A DNA stretch of 10,061 nucleotides from Pseudomonadota bacterium (GCA_023422485.1 JAGTAM010000499.1:1-10061); one strand, 5' to 3'. Shown: positions 1 to 7,881, numbered from the stretch's first letter. The notes: a model not told the origin generated them from the sequence alone. Program-made: numbers and translations.

Positions 1-185
1 CACCGGCCGTCGGTGGTCTGCTGCGTCGAAGCCTCGGAATCGGATAAGCGGGGTCGCGGGCGAACCGCGTCGGCAGCGGCTCCTGAACGGTTTCCGACGG
101 AGTGGTTGCCGGTGCGTCCGCGAGAACCCGCGTCGGAACAAGAGGCTGGAGACGCCGGCCTGAGGCGAGCAGGCCGGATACGGCT

Positions 186-3100
186 CTAGGTGTGGTGATA
201 CAGGTCGTGCATCGGATGCGCCTGATCCGAGACGCCGATCAGGCCGACCGCGTGATGGGGCGTTGCCTCATCCGGCCCTTGCGGAAGGGCCGATGGCACC
301 GGATCCTGATGGGCATCCGTGTGGAACACGAGATTGCCATCTGCGTCGACCGCTGCGGGCGGGGGGCTCGGCCGGCCCGGCTTCGCTTGACCGGACGTCC
401 CATGGGACGCTGCGGAGCTGGATTGGCTGGTCGTTGAAGGCCCGTCGGCCAGATCGGATTCGACCCGCATAGCGGGCTCAGTCGGCGGGTCGGCCCTGAC
501 CGGCTGGGCCGCATGTCCGGGCGCCTCCCGAACGGTTCGGCCGCTGACCGAAGGGCCGTCATCGAATTGGGCTCGATCGGGATGGGCCGTTGCGATCTCG
601 TCCTGCGAAACCGGTGCGGAGGGCGACGTCGGATTTTGACCTGCGGACGGAACGGACAAGCCATTCTCGTCCACGCCGTGAACCGTCGCCTGCGGGCCCG
701 TCGCCGGGATCACGCGAACGACGACGGATCCGGTGCTGTCATGCGATCCGTCAGGCTCGGCTCGGGTGTGCTCACCCGTCGCAGACGTATTCAGCGCATC
801 CGGCCCCGGTGAAGTGCCGTGTCCATCAGAGTTTTCCGCCGCTGCCCGATCGCTTCCCCGATCCTGCAAGATCGGGTCACGGGCAACTGACGCAGGAATG
901 AGAGCCTCTGCAGCGGGATTGTGCCCATGCGGCGCCGGCTCATCTTCCGCATGCGACGCCTGTGGCCCGGCGCCGCCGACATGGACGTTCGATGACGACG
1001 TTACGGCATCGTTCGGCGCAAATCCGTGGTCCTTCGTGCCGGACATGTCCCCGTTGGTGGGTTCCGAAGCTGCCGCGTTCGAGGGGTGATCGGCACTCGA
1101 CCCGATCGCATTGCCCCGTCCATGTTCGGAGGGCGACAATGTCGGATGCTGAGCGGACCCATCCGCCGCGACGGGTGTCTGTTCGGCCACGGCGGCATGC
1201 TCCGGCGCCACCCAGTCGGTCGGTTCGTGTCCGCGGCCCGGCGGTTCGCTCGCGCTGAGCTTGTTCGATCCGTGGGCGGCGGAATCGGAATCGAGTGGTG
1301 GATGGACCTTCGTGGTCGGTGCCGCGTCGGATCGTGTTTCGCCGGAAGTGCCTGGCCTGACGTGACTTGAGGCGGTGTCGCTCGCGCCGGGACTCTGCGT
1401 GTCGGGCACCTGCTGGTCGCTCCGCTCGGCAGAGGCCGGGCTATGCCCATTGCCGCGATCGGCCTGCTGCTCCTTCTTGAGAAGAGCGGCCTCGGCCTGA
1501 AGCGTTGATCCTCGCTCGTTGGCGTCGCTCGGAGACCGATCGCGGCCGACGGCAGACCCGCCCGCACCCGGCTCAAACGGCGCGACAGGCTCTGGCTGCG
1601 AGTGACTGCCATGACCCTGGCCGTCGTTTCCGCCTGTCGGCTCGATCCGCGGATCGTTTCCGGGAGCCGCCCCGGCCTGCCGCAGCGAACCTTGATCGTT
1701 GGCATTCTCGTGGCCGCTGGCCCGACCGGCCTGTCGAACCTCGGGACGATCGCCGACGGCCTCGGCCCGCGCGCTTCCCGGACCAGAAACATCGGCACGG
1801 CTTTCGCTCGGGTCGGCCTGCACGGGGCGCGGATCATTTTCCTCCGCAGCCTCGGCCTGTGGGGACCGCTCCTGAGCGACATCACTGGCATGACTGCGCC
1901 CTTGGCCGGTCTGCCCGACGGGTGCGGGCTTCTCAGCTTCAGCCTGAGCGGTTGCGGCTTCTTGCCGAGCGATCACACTGGCGTGGTCGTTGCTATGGCC
2001 GGTCTGCTCGATCTGTGGCTTGCTTCCGGTCGTAGCCTCGGCCTGCGGGCCCCGCTCCTGAGCAACGGCACCGGCGTTACCGCTGCCACGGCTACCCGGC
2101 TCGACCGGTGGGCCATTCGCAGAATTGGCCTGTGCCGGTGCCGCTTCTTCCCGAGCACCACCGCTGATGTTTGCTTTGCCGCCGGCCGGTGCATTCTGCG
2201 GGCCGTTCCCGCTCGCCCCCTCGGGCAATGAAGCTCGGTCCGGACCGACGGGATTCACTTGGCCGTCGATGGGGCCGGTGTGCTCGGCCCGCACTTCAGA
2301 GGAGGCTGCACTCGACGCGGCCGGATCCTGACCTCGGGCGCTGGCCTGACTCGGACCAGGGGCCGCCTGCTCGGCGTTCGGGTTACGTCCGACATCTGCC
2401 ATCGCTGGCGCGCTGCGGTCCTGATCGGCGCGATCGACGGGACCTCGACCGGGGCGGGTCTGCTCGGCCTGCGGAGTGTTGCCGGTCGCTGTCTCGGCTG
2501 CATCACCTCGTCCTTGACCGCTGCCGGCCTGGCTGTGACCGGGATGAGCTTGATCCCTTGCCTGATGGGTCTCGGCGGCGGCCTTGGCAGAGGATTCTCG
2601 ATCCCGACCCGCGCCGTCGCCGCGACCGTTGCCGTGACCCGTCGGATCGACCTTTAGGCCGTTTCCGGGCGCAGCGTCCGCCTGGCGGCCTTGGCTCCGA
2701 TCGTCGGCATCACGCGACGCTTCGGGGGACGGCATCCGGCTCGTCACGGTCTGGGTCAGGTCATTGACCCAGACCGGCCGGGCAGGTCCGCTTCCGGTGC
2801 TGGCCGGATCAGACGATGCAACCTGTCCAGGACGGGTGTGGGAGGCGGGCTCGGCGATCGAGGCCGATGCGGAGCCGGCGCGCTGATCACTCGAGGCCGG
2901 CCCTGGCTCGTCCGATGCGGGCGCTGCGCTCTCGCTGCGCCCCGAAGTCGACGCTTGGTGACCACTGGATCTGGCGGCGGACGCCTCGGCCGATGTGCCG
3001 GTCAGCGCGACATCGCTGCCAATTCCCGGCGCCTGCGGCTGGTTCTGCGAGGCTGGGGCCTTCGGCGCTTCGCTCGCGAATTCGGTTCGCGCCATAGGTG

Positions 3101-3947
3101 CCGGATCGACTCGGCTCGGCGCTGCGATCGTGTCGGAAGCGGACTGAGGACGAGCGTCGGGATTCGCGCCGCTTCCCTGCGCCGTCAGAACGGCCGGCTG
3201 AACCGAGACGCTCCCGCGGCCAGAGCCCAGTGCAACGCCCGGCGTCAGCGTCGCATCACCCTGCGGCGTCGCGCTCGAGGCGTTGCCCGCCCCGCCCGCG
3301 AAGTCGAGATCGAGTTCCGCGCTCACGGCGCGGTGATCGACCGCCATCGCCTCGGCCGCGAAGATCATCGCCGAGAGGATGACGGCTTCCAACTGCTTGC
3401 GATCGGTGTCTCGATCGCCGGACCCGCCGCTGGCCTTCGGCTGTGGCTGGCCCTGCGCGGACCCGCTTCCCTGCGAGGCGGGCGGCGCCGACACGCCTTC
3501 GCCGCCCGGCCGGAGCGGCCCCGCATGGGCATCCTCGGACGACAGGCTCAAGGCGGCCGCGGCCACCAGAGCCGCGAGCAGTGCGGCGGGATGAACCACG
3601 AGCGTCGTCGCCGTTCCAGTCGCCGGGATCGGGAGCAGGTGCGGATGCAAGCGGGCGATCTGGTCGATCAGCGTACGGAAATCCGTCCCCCGCACGGGTC
3701 GGTCCAGAGCCTCCGAGGCGATGAGATAGCTGCCGTCGATCTTGGCGAAATGGATGATCGCATCGCCGTCGGGCCGGCAGAAGACGAACCACGGCTCCCC
3801 CTCGTCACTGAGACCGTGCTCGCTCGCGATGCTGAACCCGGCCCGGAGGAGGGCCGCCTCGACGCGGTAGAATTCCGCCAGCTCCTGCTGCGACCAGCTG
3901 CCTTGTCGCGCCGATGCCGGACGGAAGAAGGGAATGACCGTGCTCAT
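186..3947 (-). CDS. Very large low-complexity protein, putative type I secretion substrate or surface protein
   Basis: I do not recognise a named family. About 1253 residues from the chosen start. Residues 1-108 look folded, with aromatic and charged residues (WSQQELAEFYRVEAALLRAG, then WFVFCRPDGDAIIHFAKIDG). I recall similar N-terminal domains beside type I transporters in Rhizobiales, but cannot check. A hydrophobic segment follows at about 115-136 and ends in an Ala-His-Ala/Gly signal-peptidase-like site (140-143). A second shorter hydrophobic stretch lies at about 188-202 (AVILSAMIFAAEAMAV). From about 220 to the end the chain is Ala/Gly/Ser/Pro/Asp/Gln-rich and probably disordered, with repeats at about 486-783 and a His-rich tail ending DLYHHT. 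No GGxGxDxxx RTX repeats are present. It is last in an operon after the ABC and HlyD genes, so export or anchoring by that system is inferred. An upstream in-frame ATG at 3951-3953 exists, but GGTGAG (3954-3959) abuts it and lies 6 nt from the ATG at 3945-3947, so the latter was chosen. Confidence 0.85.
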   Translation of the reverse strand: MSTVIPFFRPASARQGSWSQQELAEFYRVEAALLRAGFSIASEHGLSDEGEPWFVFCRPDGDAIIHFAKIDGSYLIASEALDRPVRGTDFRTLIDQIARLHPHLLPIPATGTATTLVVHPAALLAALVAAAALSLSSEDAHAGPLRPGGEGVSAPPASQGSGSAQGQPQPKASGGSGDRDTDRKQLEAVILSAMIFAAEAMAVDHRAVSAELDLDFAGGAGNASSATPQGDATLTPGVALGSGRGSVSVQPAVLTAQGSGANPDARPQSASDTIAAPSRVDPAPMARTEFASEAPKAPASQNQPQAPGIGSDVALTGTSAEASAARSSGHQASTSGRSESAAPASDEPGPASSDQRAGSASASIAEPASHTRPGQVASSDPASTGSGPARPVWVNDLTQTVTSRMPSPEASRDADDRSQGRQADAAPGNGLKVDPTGHGNGRGDGAGRDRESSAKAAAETHQARDQAHPGHSQAGSGQGRGDAAETATGNTPQAEQTRPGRGPVDRADQDRSAPAMADVGRNPNAEQAAPGPSQASARGQDPAASSAASSEVRAEHTGPIDGQVNPVGPDRASLPEGASGNGPQNAPAGGKANISGGAREEAAPAQANSANGPPVEPGSRGSGNAGAVAQERGPQAEATTGSKPQIEQTGHSNDHASVIARQEAATAQAEAEKPAPVGQTGQGRSHASDVAQERSPQAEAAEENDPRPVQADPSESRADVSGPGSARAEAVGDRPEVRQAGRASGHENANDQGSLRQAGAAPGNDPRIEPTGGNDGQGHGSHSQPEPVAPFEPGAGGSAVGRDRSPSDANERGSTLQAEAALLKKEQQADRGNGHSPASAERSDQQVPDTQSPGASDTASSHVRPGTSGETRSDAAPTTKVHPPLDSDSAAHGSNKLSASEPPGRGHEPTDWVAPEHAAVAEQTPVAADGSAQHPTLSPSEHGRGNAIGSSADHPSNAAASEPTNGDMSGTKDHGFAPNDAVTSSSNVHVGGAGPQASHAEDEPAPHGHNPAAEALIPASVARDPILQDRGSDRAAAENSDGHGTSPGPDALNTSATGEHTRAEPDGSHDSTGSVVVRVIPATGPQATVHGVDENGLSVPSAGQNPTSPSAPVSQDEIATAHPDRAQFDDGPSVSGRTVREAPGHAAQPVRADPPTEPAMRVESDLADGPSTTSQSSSAASHGTSGQAKPGRPSPPPAAVDADGNLVFHTDAHQDPVPSALPQGPDEATPHHAVGLIGVSDQAHPMHDLYHHT
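1600..2490 (-). repeat. Degenerate tandem repeats of about 31 residues inside the large protein
   Basis: Reading the minus strand, short related segments recur: PQAEQTRPGRG, PNAEQAAPGPS, PQIEQTGHSN, PVGQTGQGRS, PEVRQAGRAS, PRIEPTGGND. Many are followed about 20 residues later by QERGPQAEA, QERSPQAEAA or SLRQAGAA. The PQAEQ to PNAEQ distance is 93 nt (31 codons), and later copies are spaced 29-32 residues apart. Copies are diverged and vary in length, so the limits are approximate. The repeats lack the Gly/Asp calcium-binding pattern of RTX toxins. They look like a disordered, expandable spacer, but no function can be read from the sequence. Confidence 0.6.
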
Positions 3948-3953
3948 CGTCAT

Positions 3954-3959
3954 CTCACC
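3954..3959 (-). promoter_or_regulatory. Ribosome binding site deciding the start of the large protein
   Basis: GGTGAG on the minus strand touches the first in-frame ATG (3951-3953), which is too close for initiation, but lies 6 nt before the second ATG (3945-3947). This favours the start MSTVIPFF over MTMSTVIPFF. The 77-nt gap to the HlyD stop shows no obvious terminator, so the gene probably stays in the same transcript. Confidence 0.55.
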
Positions 3960-4024
3960 GTGTCGGCTCGTTGCATCCCCCGCGGATGACGTCGCCTTCC
4001 GTGGCAGCGCGACCGCGTGGGGCG

Positions 4025-5398
4025 CTAGCGTTCATGGAAGGCGCGTCCCATCGCGTCGAAGAAGGGCGCGAACAGATAGTCCAGGGCTGTGCGCTCCCCG
4101 GCCGAGACCACCACCTCGGCCGGCAAGCCCGCGAGAAGGCGGTGTCTGACATCGGCCGGAAGTTGGTGATCGTCGATCTCCACGGTGCCGGCGAAGTAGG
4201 CCTGCTTCGTGCCCTCGTCGACCAGCCGGTCCCGCGACACCACCGTGAGCGTTCCGAAGACCGCGGGCGTCCGGCGCGCCTGGAAGCTCGGAAACTTGAT
4301 CTCCGCCCGCATGCCGGCATGGACGGCTTCGAGGTCGTTGGGCGAGAATTGCACGCTGACCACGAGCCGGTCGGCGGTCGGGACGATCTCCATTAGCGGC
4401 TCGCCCGAGCGGACGACCTGCCCGGTCGCGACGACCTTGAGCGCCTGAACGACGCCGTCGTGGGAGGCACGGATCTCGTGACGCCGGAACACGTCCTGCG
4501 CGACGACGAGCTTTTCGCGAAGCTCGCCGATTCTCTGCCGTGTTTCGAGAAGCTGGCCGGTGACCGTCTCCTGAAGCTTCTGCTTCAATTGGGTGATTTG
4601 CAGCCCGGCTTCGCTGATGGCGTTCTCGGCCTTGGCCCGTTCGGCCACCGAGCGCCCGATCACCCCCTCCAGCCGCGTTCGCTCCCGCTCCATCATGAGA
4701 AGGCGCGACAGGGGGATCAGATTCCGCTCGTGCAGGCTGCGCAGGCCTTCCAACTCCTGCCGGATGAAACCGACTTGTTGCTCGACCGAGGATTTCTCGA
4801 CGGCAAGGCCGGAAATCTCCGTTCTCAGCTGGGTGACTTTGGCCTCGATCAGGGCAAGTTGGCCCTTGAGCGTCGTCCTCCGTTCCACCAACTGTCCGGC
4901 CTGATCGCCGATCATACGCGCGAGGACGGGCTCGTCGCGCCGCGCGGCGATGTCGGCGGGTAAATGCAGATCGTCGGATTGCGCCTGCTCGGCCCGCAGC
5001 CGCGCCTCGAGGACGAGGGCGGCGTCGAGCTGATTTCGGAACAGATCCGCGCTCGCCTGGGACTGGATGGGATCGATCCGCAAGAGGACATCACCCGCGC
5101 GGACCGTCTGCCCATCCCGCACCAGCACGGCCTGGACCATGCCGCCCTCGAAATGCTGGACGACCTTGCGACTGCTCTCCGCGACGATGACGCCGGTGCT
5201 GATGACGGCGCGATCCAGGCGCACCGTGGCCGCCCAGGCACCGGCGATACCGAAGGCGGCCACGATGAGCGCGTAGCCGGCGATCGCGTAACGCCGCCAC
5301 GCGATCGAAGCGACGGCGCTGTCCTCGGCGCTCCGACCCAGCGGCGGTGAGGGAGCGGCGGGCGACGTGATCGGAAACGGAGCGGAAGGCGTGCTCAT
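4025..5398 (-). CDS. HlyD-family periplasmic adaptor (membrane fusion protein) of a type I secretion system
   Basis: The 457-residue length is typical of PrtE/HlyD-type adaptors, which link the inner-membrane ABC exporter to an outer-membrane TolC-like channel. It has a short Pro/Ser-rich cytoplasmic N-terminus, one transmembrane helix at about 36-58, and a first half-lipoyl segment at about 75-110 (VVQHFEGGMVQAVLVRDGQ, VRAGDVLLRIDP). A long alpha-helical coiled-coil hairpin follows at about 115-305, then the second half-lipoyl segment at about 306-340 (IRASHDGVVQAL, GQVVRSGEPLMEIVP). A beta-barrel region covers about 345-430, and the C-terminus (TALDYLFAPFFDAMGRAF) is typical of the family. 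The start codon lies 3 nt after the stop of the ABC gene (TGA-GCC-ATG) with no strong Shine-Dalgarno, which suggests translational coupling. No outer-membrane partner is encoded in the window. Confidence 0.95.
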   Translation of the reverse strand: MSTPSAPFPITSPAAPSPPLGRSAEDSAVASIAWRRYAIAGYALIVAAFGIAGAWAATVRLDRAVISTGVIVAESSRKVVQHFEGGMVQAVLVRDGQTVRAGDVLLRIDPIQSQASADLFRNQLDAALVLEARLRAEQAQSDDLHLPADIAARRDEPVLARMIGDQAGQLVERRTTLKGQLALIEAKVTQLRTEISGLAVEKSSVEQQVGFIRQELEGLRSLHERNLIPLSRLLMMERERTRLEGVIGRSVAERAKAENAISEAGLQITQLKQKLQETVTGQLLETRQRIGELREKLVVAQDVFRRHEIRASHDGVVQALKVVATGQVVRSGEPLMEIVPTADRLVVSVQFSPNDLEAVHAGMRAEIKFPSFQARRTPAVFGTLTVVSRDRLVDEGTKQAYFAGTVEIDDHQLPADVRHRLLAGLPAEVVVSAGERTALDYLFAPFFDAMGRAFHER

Positions 5399-5401
5399 GG
5401 C

Positions 5402-7165
5402 TCAGCCCGCGCTGCGCTGGACTTCGGGAACTCTCTCGTTCTCGGGCATGGCCCGGCCACCGGTCGCGACCAGCGCCGGAACCGGGCGGGGACCGGAGAC
5501 CTGGGTAAGGATCTGGTCCGCCGGGCCCGAGGCGCGTAGCGTTCCGCCATCCAGCATCAGGATCAGGTCAGCGCCTGCCAGCAGGCTCACCTTGTGCGTG
5601 ACGATGACGACGGTCGTCCCGCGCTCTCGAAGGTCTGCCACCGCCCGCATCAGCGCGGCCTCGCCGGCCTGGTCGAGGCTGGCATTCGGCTCGTCGAGGA
5701 CGACCAAGCTCGGATCCCCGTACATCGCGCGCGCCAGGGCGATGCGCTGACGCTGGCCGCCGGAGAGACCGTGCCCGCTTGGGCCGATCCGGGTGTTGTA
5801 GCCTTCGGGCAGAGCCTGGATCAGATCGTGGCAGCCGGCGCGCTGCGCGACCGAGACGACCGCGGCGTCGTCCTGGACGTCGAAGCGCGCGATGTTCTGC
5901 GCCACCGTGCCATCGAACAATTCGACATCCTGAGGCAGGTATCCGAGATGCCGCCCGAGCGCCTGAGGATCCCAATGCCGGAGGTCGGCTCCGTCAATGC
6001 GCACCGCGCCGGAGACCAGGGGCCAGACGCCGGTGATCGCGCGGACAAGGGTCGATTTCCCGGCCGCACTCGGACCGATGATCCCGACCACGCTGCCGGG
6101 CTCCAGCCGCACGCTGACGTCGTGGAGGATGGTTCTCGATGAGCCCGGAGCCGCGACGACCACGTTCTCGGCCTCGATCAGGCCGCGCGGGCGCGGCAGC
6201 ATCACGCGCTGCGGCTCGAGCCCGATGCGCGCCACGATATCCGTGAGCCGGGTGTGGCTGCACCGGGCCGCCGTGAAGCTCTTCCAATGCCCGACGACTG
6301 CCTCGATGGGCGCTAGCGTCCGGCCCATGATGATCGAGGCCGCGATCATCGAGCCGGCCGAGATCTCGCCATGGATGGCAAGATAGGCGCCGACACCGAG
6401 GACCATCGTCTGCAGGAACATGCGCGTGAACTTCGTCGCCGCGGCGATGAGGCCGGCGCGGTCGCTCGCCCGGGCCTGCAGCAGGATCGCCTCGTCGTGA
6501 CGCTTGCGCCATCGGGACCGCAGGGCGCCGAGCATGCCCATGGCTCGCAGAACCTCGCCTCCGCGGACCGTCGCGCGAGCCTGCTCGCCCGCCTCTCGGG
6601 CAACCTGACTCGCCACGCCGAGAGGCCGTCGGGTCGTAAGATCGGTGAGGAGCGTCAGCCCTAGGAGCGTGCCGCCCCCGATCAACGCCATCCAGCCGAA
6701 CCACGGATGGAGGATGAAGCAGGCGATCAGGAAGAGCGAGGCCCAGGGCAGATCGCAGAAGGCCAGAATCGCGCCGCCCGTAAGAAACTCGCGCAGGACG
6801 TCGACGTCGCGCAGGGCCGCTTCGTGCCCGGCTCGCGGCTTGAGCAACGCGGCCCTGTGCACGATCTCGAAGACCGGTCCGGCGACCTTCCGATCGAAGA
6901 TCATTCCGCCCCGCACCAGCAGGCGCGAACGCAGCATCTCGAGAGCGGCATAGACCGCGAGCGCGAAGGCCGCGAGCGCGGTGATCCCGAACAGCGTCGC
7001 CTCGTTCCGGCTCAGAAGGACGCGGTCGTAGACCTGCAGCATGTAGAGCGGGCCGGCGAACAGGAGCAGGTTCGTGAAGAAGGCGAAGACGAACACCGTC
7101 ACCAGAACGGGACGGATCGAGCGCAGTCCATCCTTCAAGACGGACCCGGCCACAGGGTCGCTCAT
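5402..7165 (-). CDS. Type I secretion ABC exporter, permease fused to ATPase (PrtD/HlyB type)
   Basis: A 587-residue inner-membrane half-transporter that would dimerise and use ATP to push an unfolded protein through the HlyD/outer-membrane conduit. The N-terminal half carries the membrane domain (hydrophobic segments from about 20 to 300), starting directly with the first helix, so there is no C39 peptidase or C39-like domain as in bacteriocin exporters and HlyB. The ATPase domain has a Walker A GPSAAGKST (364-372), a Q-loop in LGYLPQDVELFDG (Gln 412), the ABC signature LSGGQ (467-471), Walker B VVLDEP (488-493) and an H-loop His 524; all key residues are intact. The longest frame starts at 7249, but the ATG at 7163-7165 (MSDPVAG) has a GGGAGG ribosome binding site 4 nt upstream. 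The first membrane segment then begins soon after, as is usual for the family. It is the first gene of the operon. Confidence 0.95.
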   Translation of the reverse strand: MSDPVAGSVLKDGLRSIRPVLVTVFVFAFFTNLLLFAGPLYMLQVYDRVLLSRNEATLFGITALAAFALAVYAALEMLRSRLLVRGGMIFDRKVAGPVFEIVHRAALLKPRAGHEAALRDVDVLREFLTGGAILAFCDLPWASLFLIACFILHPWFGWMALIGGGTLLGLTLLTDLTTRRPLGVASQVAREAGEQARATVRGGEVLRAMGMLGALRSRWRKRHDEAILLQARASDRAGLIAAATKFTRMFLQTMVLGVGAYLAIHGEISAGSMIAASIIMGRTLAPIEAVVGHWKSFTAARCSHTRLTDIVARIGLEPQRVMLPRPRGLIEAENVVVAAPGSSRTILHDVSVRLEPGSVVGIIGPSAAGKSTLVRAITGVWPLVSGAVRIDGADLRHWDPQALGRHLGYLPQDVELFDGTVAQNIARFDVQDDAAVVSVAQRAGCHDLIQALPEGYNTRIGPSGHGLSGGQRQRIALARAMYGDPSLVVLDEPNASLDQAGEAALMRAVADLRERGTTVVIVTHKVSLLAGADLILMLDGGTLRASGPADQILTQVSGPRPVPALVATGGRAMPENERVPEVQRSAG

Positions 7166-7168
7166 GGC

Positions 7169-7187
7169 ACCTCCCGGCGCGCCGGGA
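7169..7187 (-). promoter_or_regulatory. Ribosome binding site of the ABC gene embedded in a palindrome
   Basis: The minus strand reads GGGAGGT (7169-7175) 3-4 nt before the ATG. The GGGA of this site is the 3' end of a perfect 16-bp palindrome (7172-7187, half-site TCCCGGCG). In RNA it would fold as a 6-bp GC stem (UCCCGG/CCGGGA) around a CGCG loop and cover most of the Shine-Dalgarno. Whether this controls translation is an inference. Confidence 0.5.
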
Positions 7188-7211
7188 CGCCTGAGCCGAA
7201 TCCTGCGTCCA

Positions 7212-7232
7212 AGCAAACCGCCTGCGTTTGCT
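7212..7232. repeat. Inverted repeat in the leader of the secretion operon
   Basis: A perfect 7-bp inverted repeat, AGCAAAC and GTTTGCT, separated by 7 nt. It lies about 46 nt before the ABC start and could be a DNA operator, for example for the divergent XRE regulator, or the first hairpin of a structured leader RNA. No partner site with the same half-sequence was found. Confidence 0.4.
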
Positions 7233-7524
7233 GGCCACATCTCGCCCACTGCCGGATCGGCTCCAGGAGGATCGAAACCGCTGCCTGGGACCCGCCCGCG
7301 GTAAAATGTGACCCGTACCGCCGCATAACGTCTGCTTCCCCGGCCCGCGTCATCGCGTGCCGACCCATGAGTCTTAGCGCAGGCTTATTGTATTCCAAGA
7401 AGCGGCGCCGGGGCCGCCGAAAATCAGACCCGTCGAGAACTGGACGTCGGCTCTTGGAGCGACATATAGGGATTACTGTACCATTCAACGCTGTCGCGTT
7501 CGAGCGCTGGCGGGAGCCTTCCAT

Positions 7525-7821
7525 TTGTATGTCCACCAGCAACGTCTCGGCTCCGAGGAGGTGCAGGAACTGCGCCGCGAAGGTGGCCGTTTTCTGAAGG
7601 ACCTTCGGGAGAAGCGCGGCCTCTCGCAGAGGCAGCTCGCCGCGCAGGTCGGCGCGGAATATTATACCTTCATCTCGCAATTGGAGACAGGGCGCGGCCG
7701 TGTCCCCCCGGACCGGTACAAGATCTGGGCCGAGGCCCTTGGGGTCGATGCGAAAGATTTCGTGAAGAGCCTGATGCGCTTCTACGATCCGCTGACTTTC
7801 GAGATCCTGTTCGGCGACTGA
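7525..7821 (+). CDS. XRE-family helix-turn-helix transcriptional regulator
   Basis: 98 residues. A Cro/CI-type helix-turn-helix domain spans about 22-76: FLKDLREKRGLSQRQLAAQV, then FISQLETGRGRVP and KIWAEALGVD. The recognition helix should lie around 43-54. The short C-terminal tail (FVKSLMRFYDPLTFEILFGD) is not a known ligand domain; I recall similar tails on small alphaproteobacterial XRE proteins. The start is a TTG with GGGAG 8 nt upstream (7512-7516). The same frame is open further upstream, so a longer product is possible. It is divergent from the secretion operon and probably binds the shared intergenic region, repressing or activating the operon and itself; this is inferred from position only. 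Confidence 0.85.
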   Translation: MYVHQQRLGSEEVQELRREGGRFLKDLREKRGLSQRQLAAQVGAEYYTFISQLETGRGRVPPDRYKIWAEALGVDAKDFVKSLMRFYDPLTFEILFGD

Positions 7822-7826
7822 CCGGG

Positions 7827-7853
7827 CACGCTCAGACGCAGAGGTCTGCCGTG
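7827..7853. terminator. Candidate bidirectional terminator hairpin
   Basis: The 60-nt gap between the convergent XRE gene and the small gene at 7882-8091 contains a hairpin. CACG and CGTG form the outer stem and CAGAC and GTCTG the inner stem, with a small internal loop and a 6-nt loop. There is no T tract on either side, so it may work only as a weak or Rho-assisted terminator. Confidence 0.35.
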
Positions 7854-7881
7854 GGCGGCGCAAGGTGTCGGCCCCCCGTCC

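Larger units (their letters stand above)
7166..7524. promoter_or_regulatory. Divergent intergenic region between the secretion operon and the XRE regulator
   Basis: 359 nt with no convincing gene, expected to hold promoters firing both ways. AT-rich patches in otherwise GC-rich sequence occur at about 7382-7400 and 7460-7486. On the minus strand the second patch reads TTGAAT, then 14 nt, then TATATG, which is a poor sigma-70 match because of the short spacer. On the plus strand TATAGG (7465-7470) could serve as a -10 for the regulator. An inverted repeat AACGC-N4-GCGTT lies at 7487-7500, just upstream of the regulator. None of these sites is certain. Confidence 0.45.

Noticed and set aside
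1600..2490. CRISPR-like array
   Set aside because: The recurring DNA words are diverged codons of a protein repeat, not identical direct repeats with unique spacers.
1000..3200. RTX calcium-binding repeats in the large protein
   Set aside because: Searched for GGxGxDxxx nonapeptides; only general Gly/Asp richness is present, with no regular nonapeptide.
2691..3989. 432-residue plus-strand open frame opposite the start of the large protein
   Set aside because: Arg/Gly-rich shadow of the real minus-strand gene, as is common in GC-rich DNA; no recognisable domain.
5994..7238. 414-residue minus-strand frame overlapping the ABC exporter
   Set aside because: Out-of-frame shadow; the overlapping frame has all ABC transporter motifs.
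7162..7863. 233-residue minus-strand frame across the divergent intergenic region and the XRE gene
   Set aside because: It is antisense to a clear helix-turn-helix gene, has no recognisable motif, and would overlap the start of the exporter gene.
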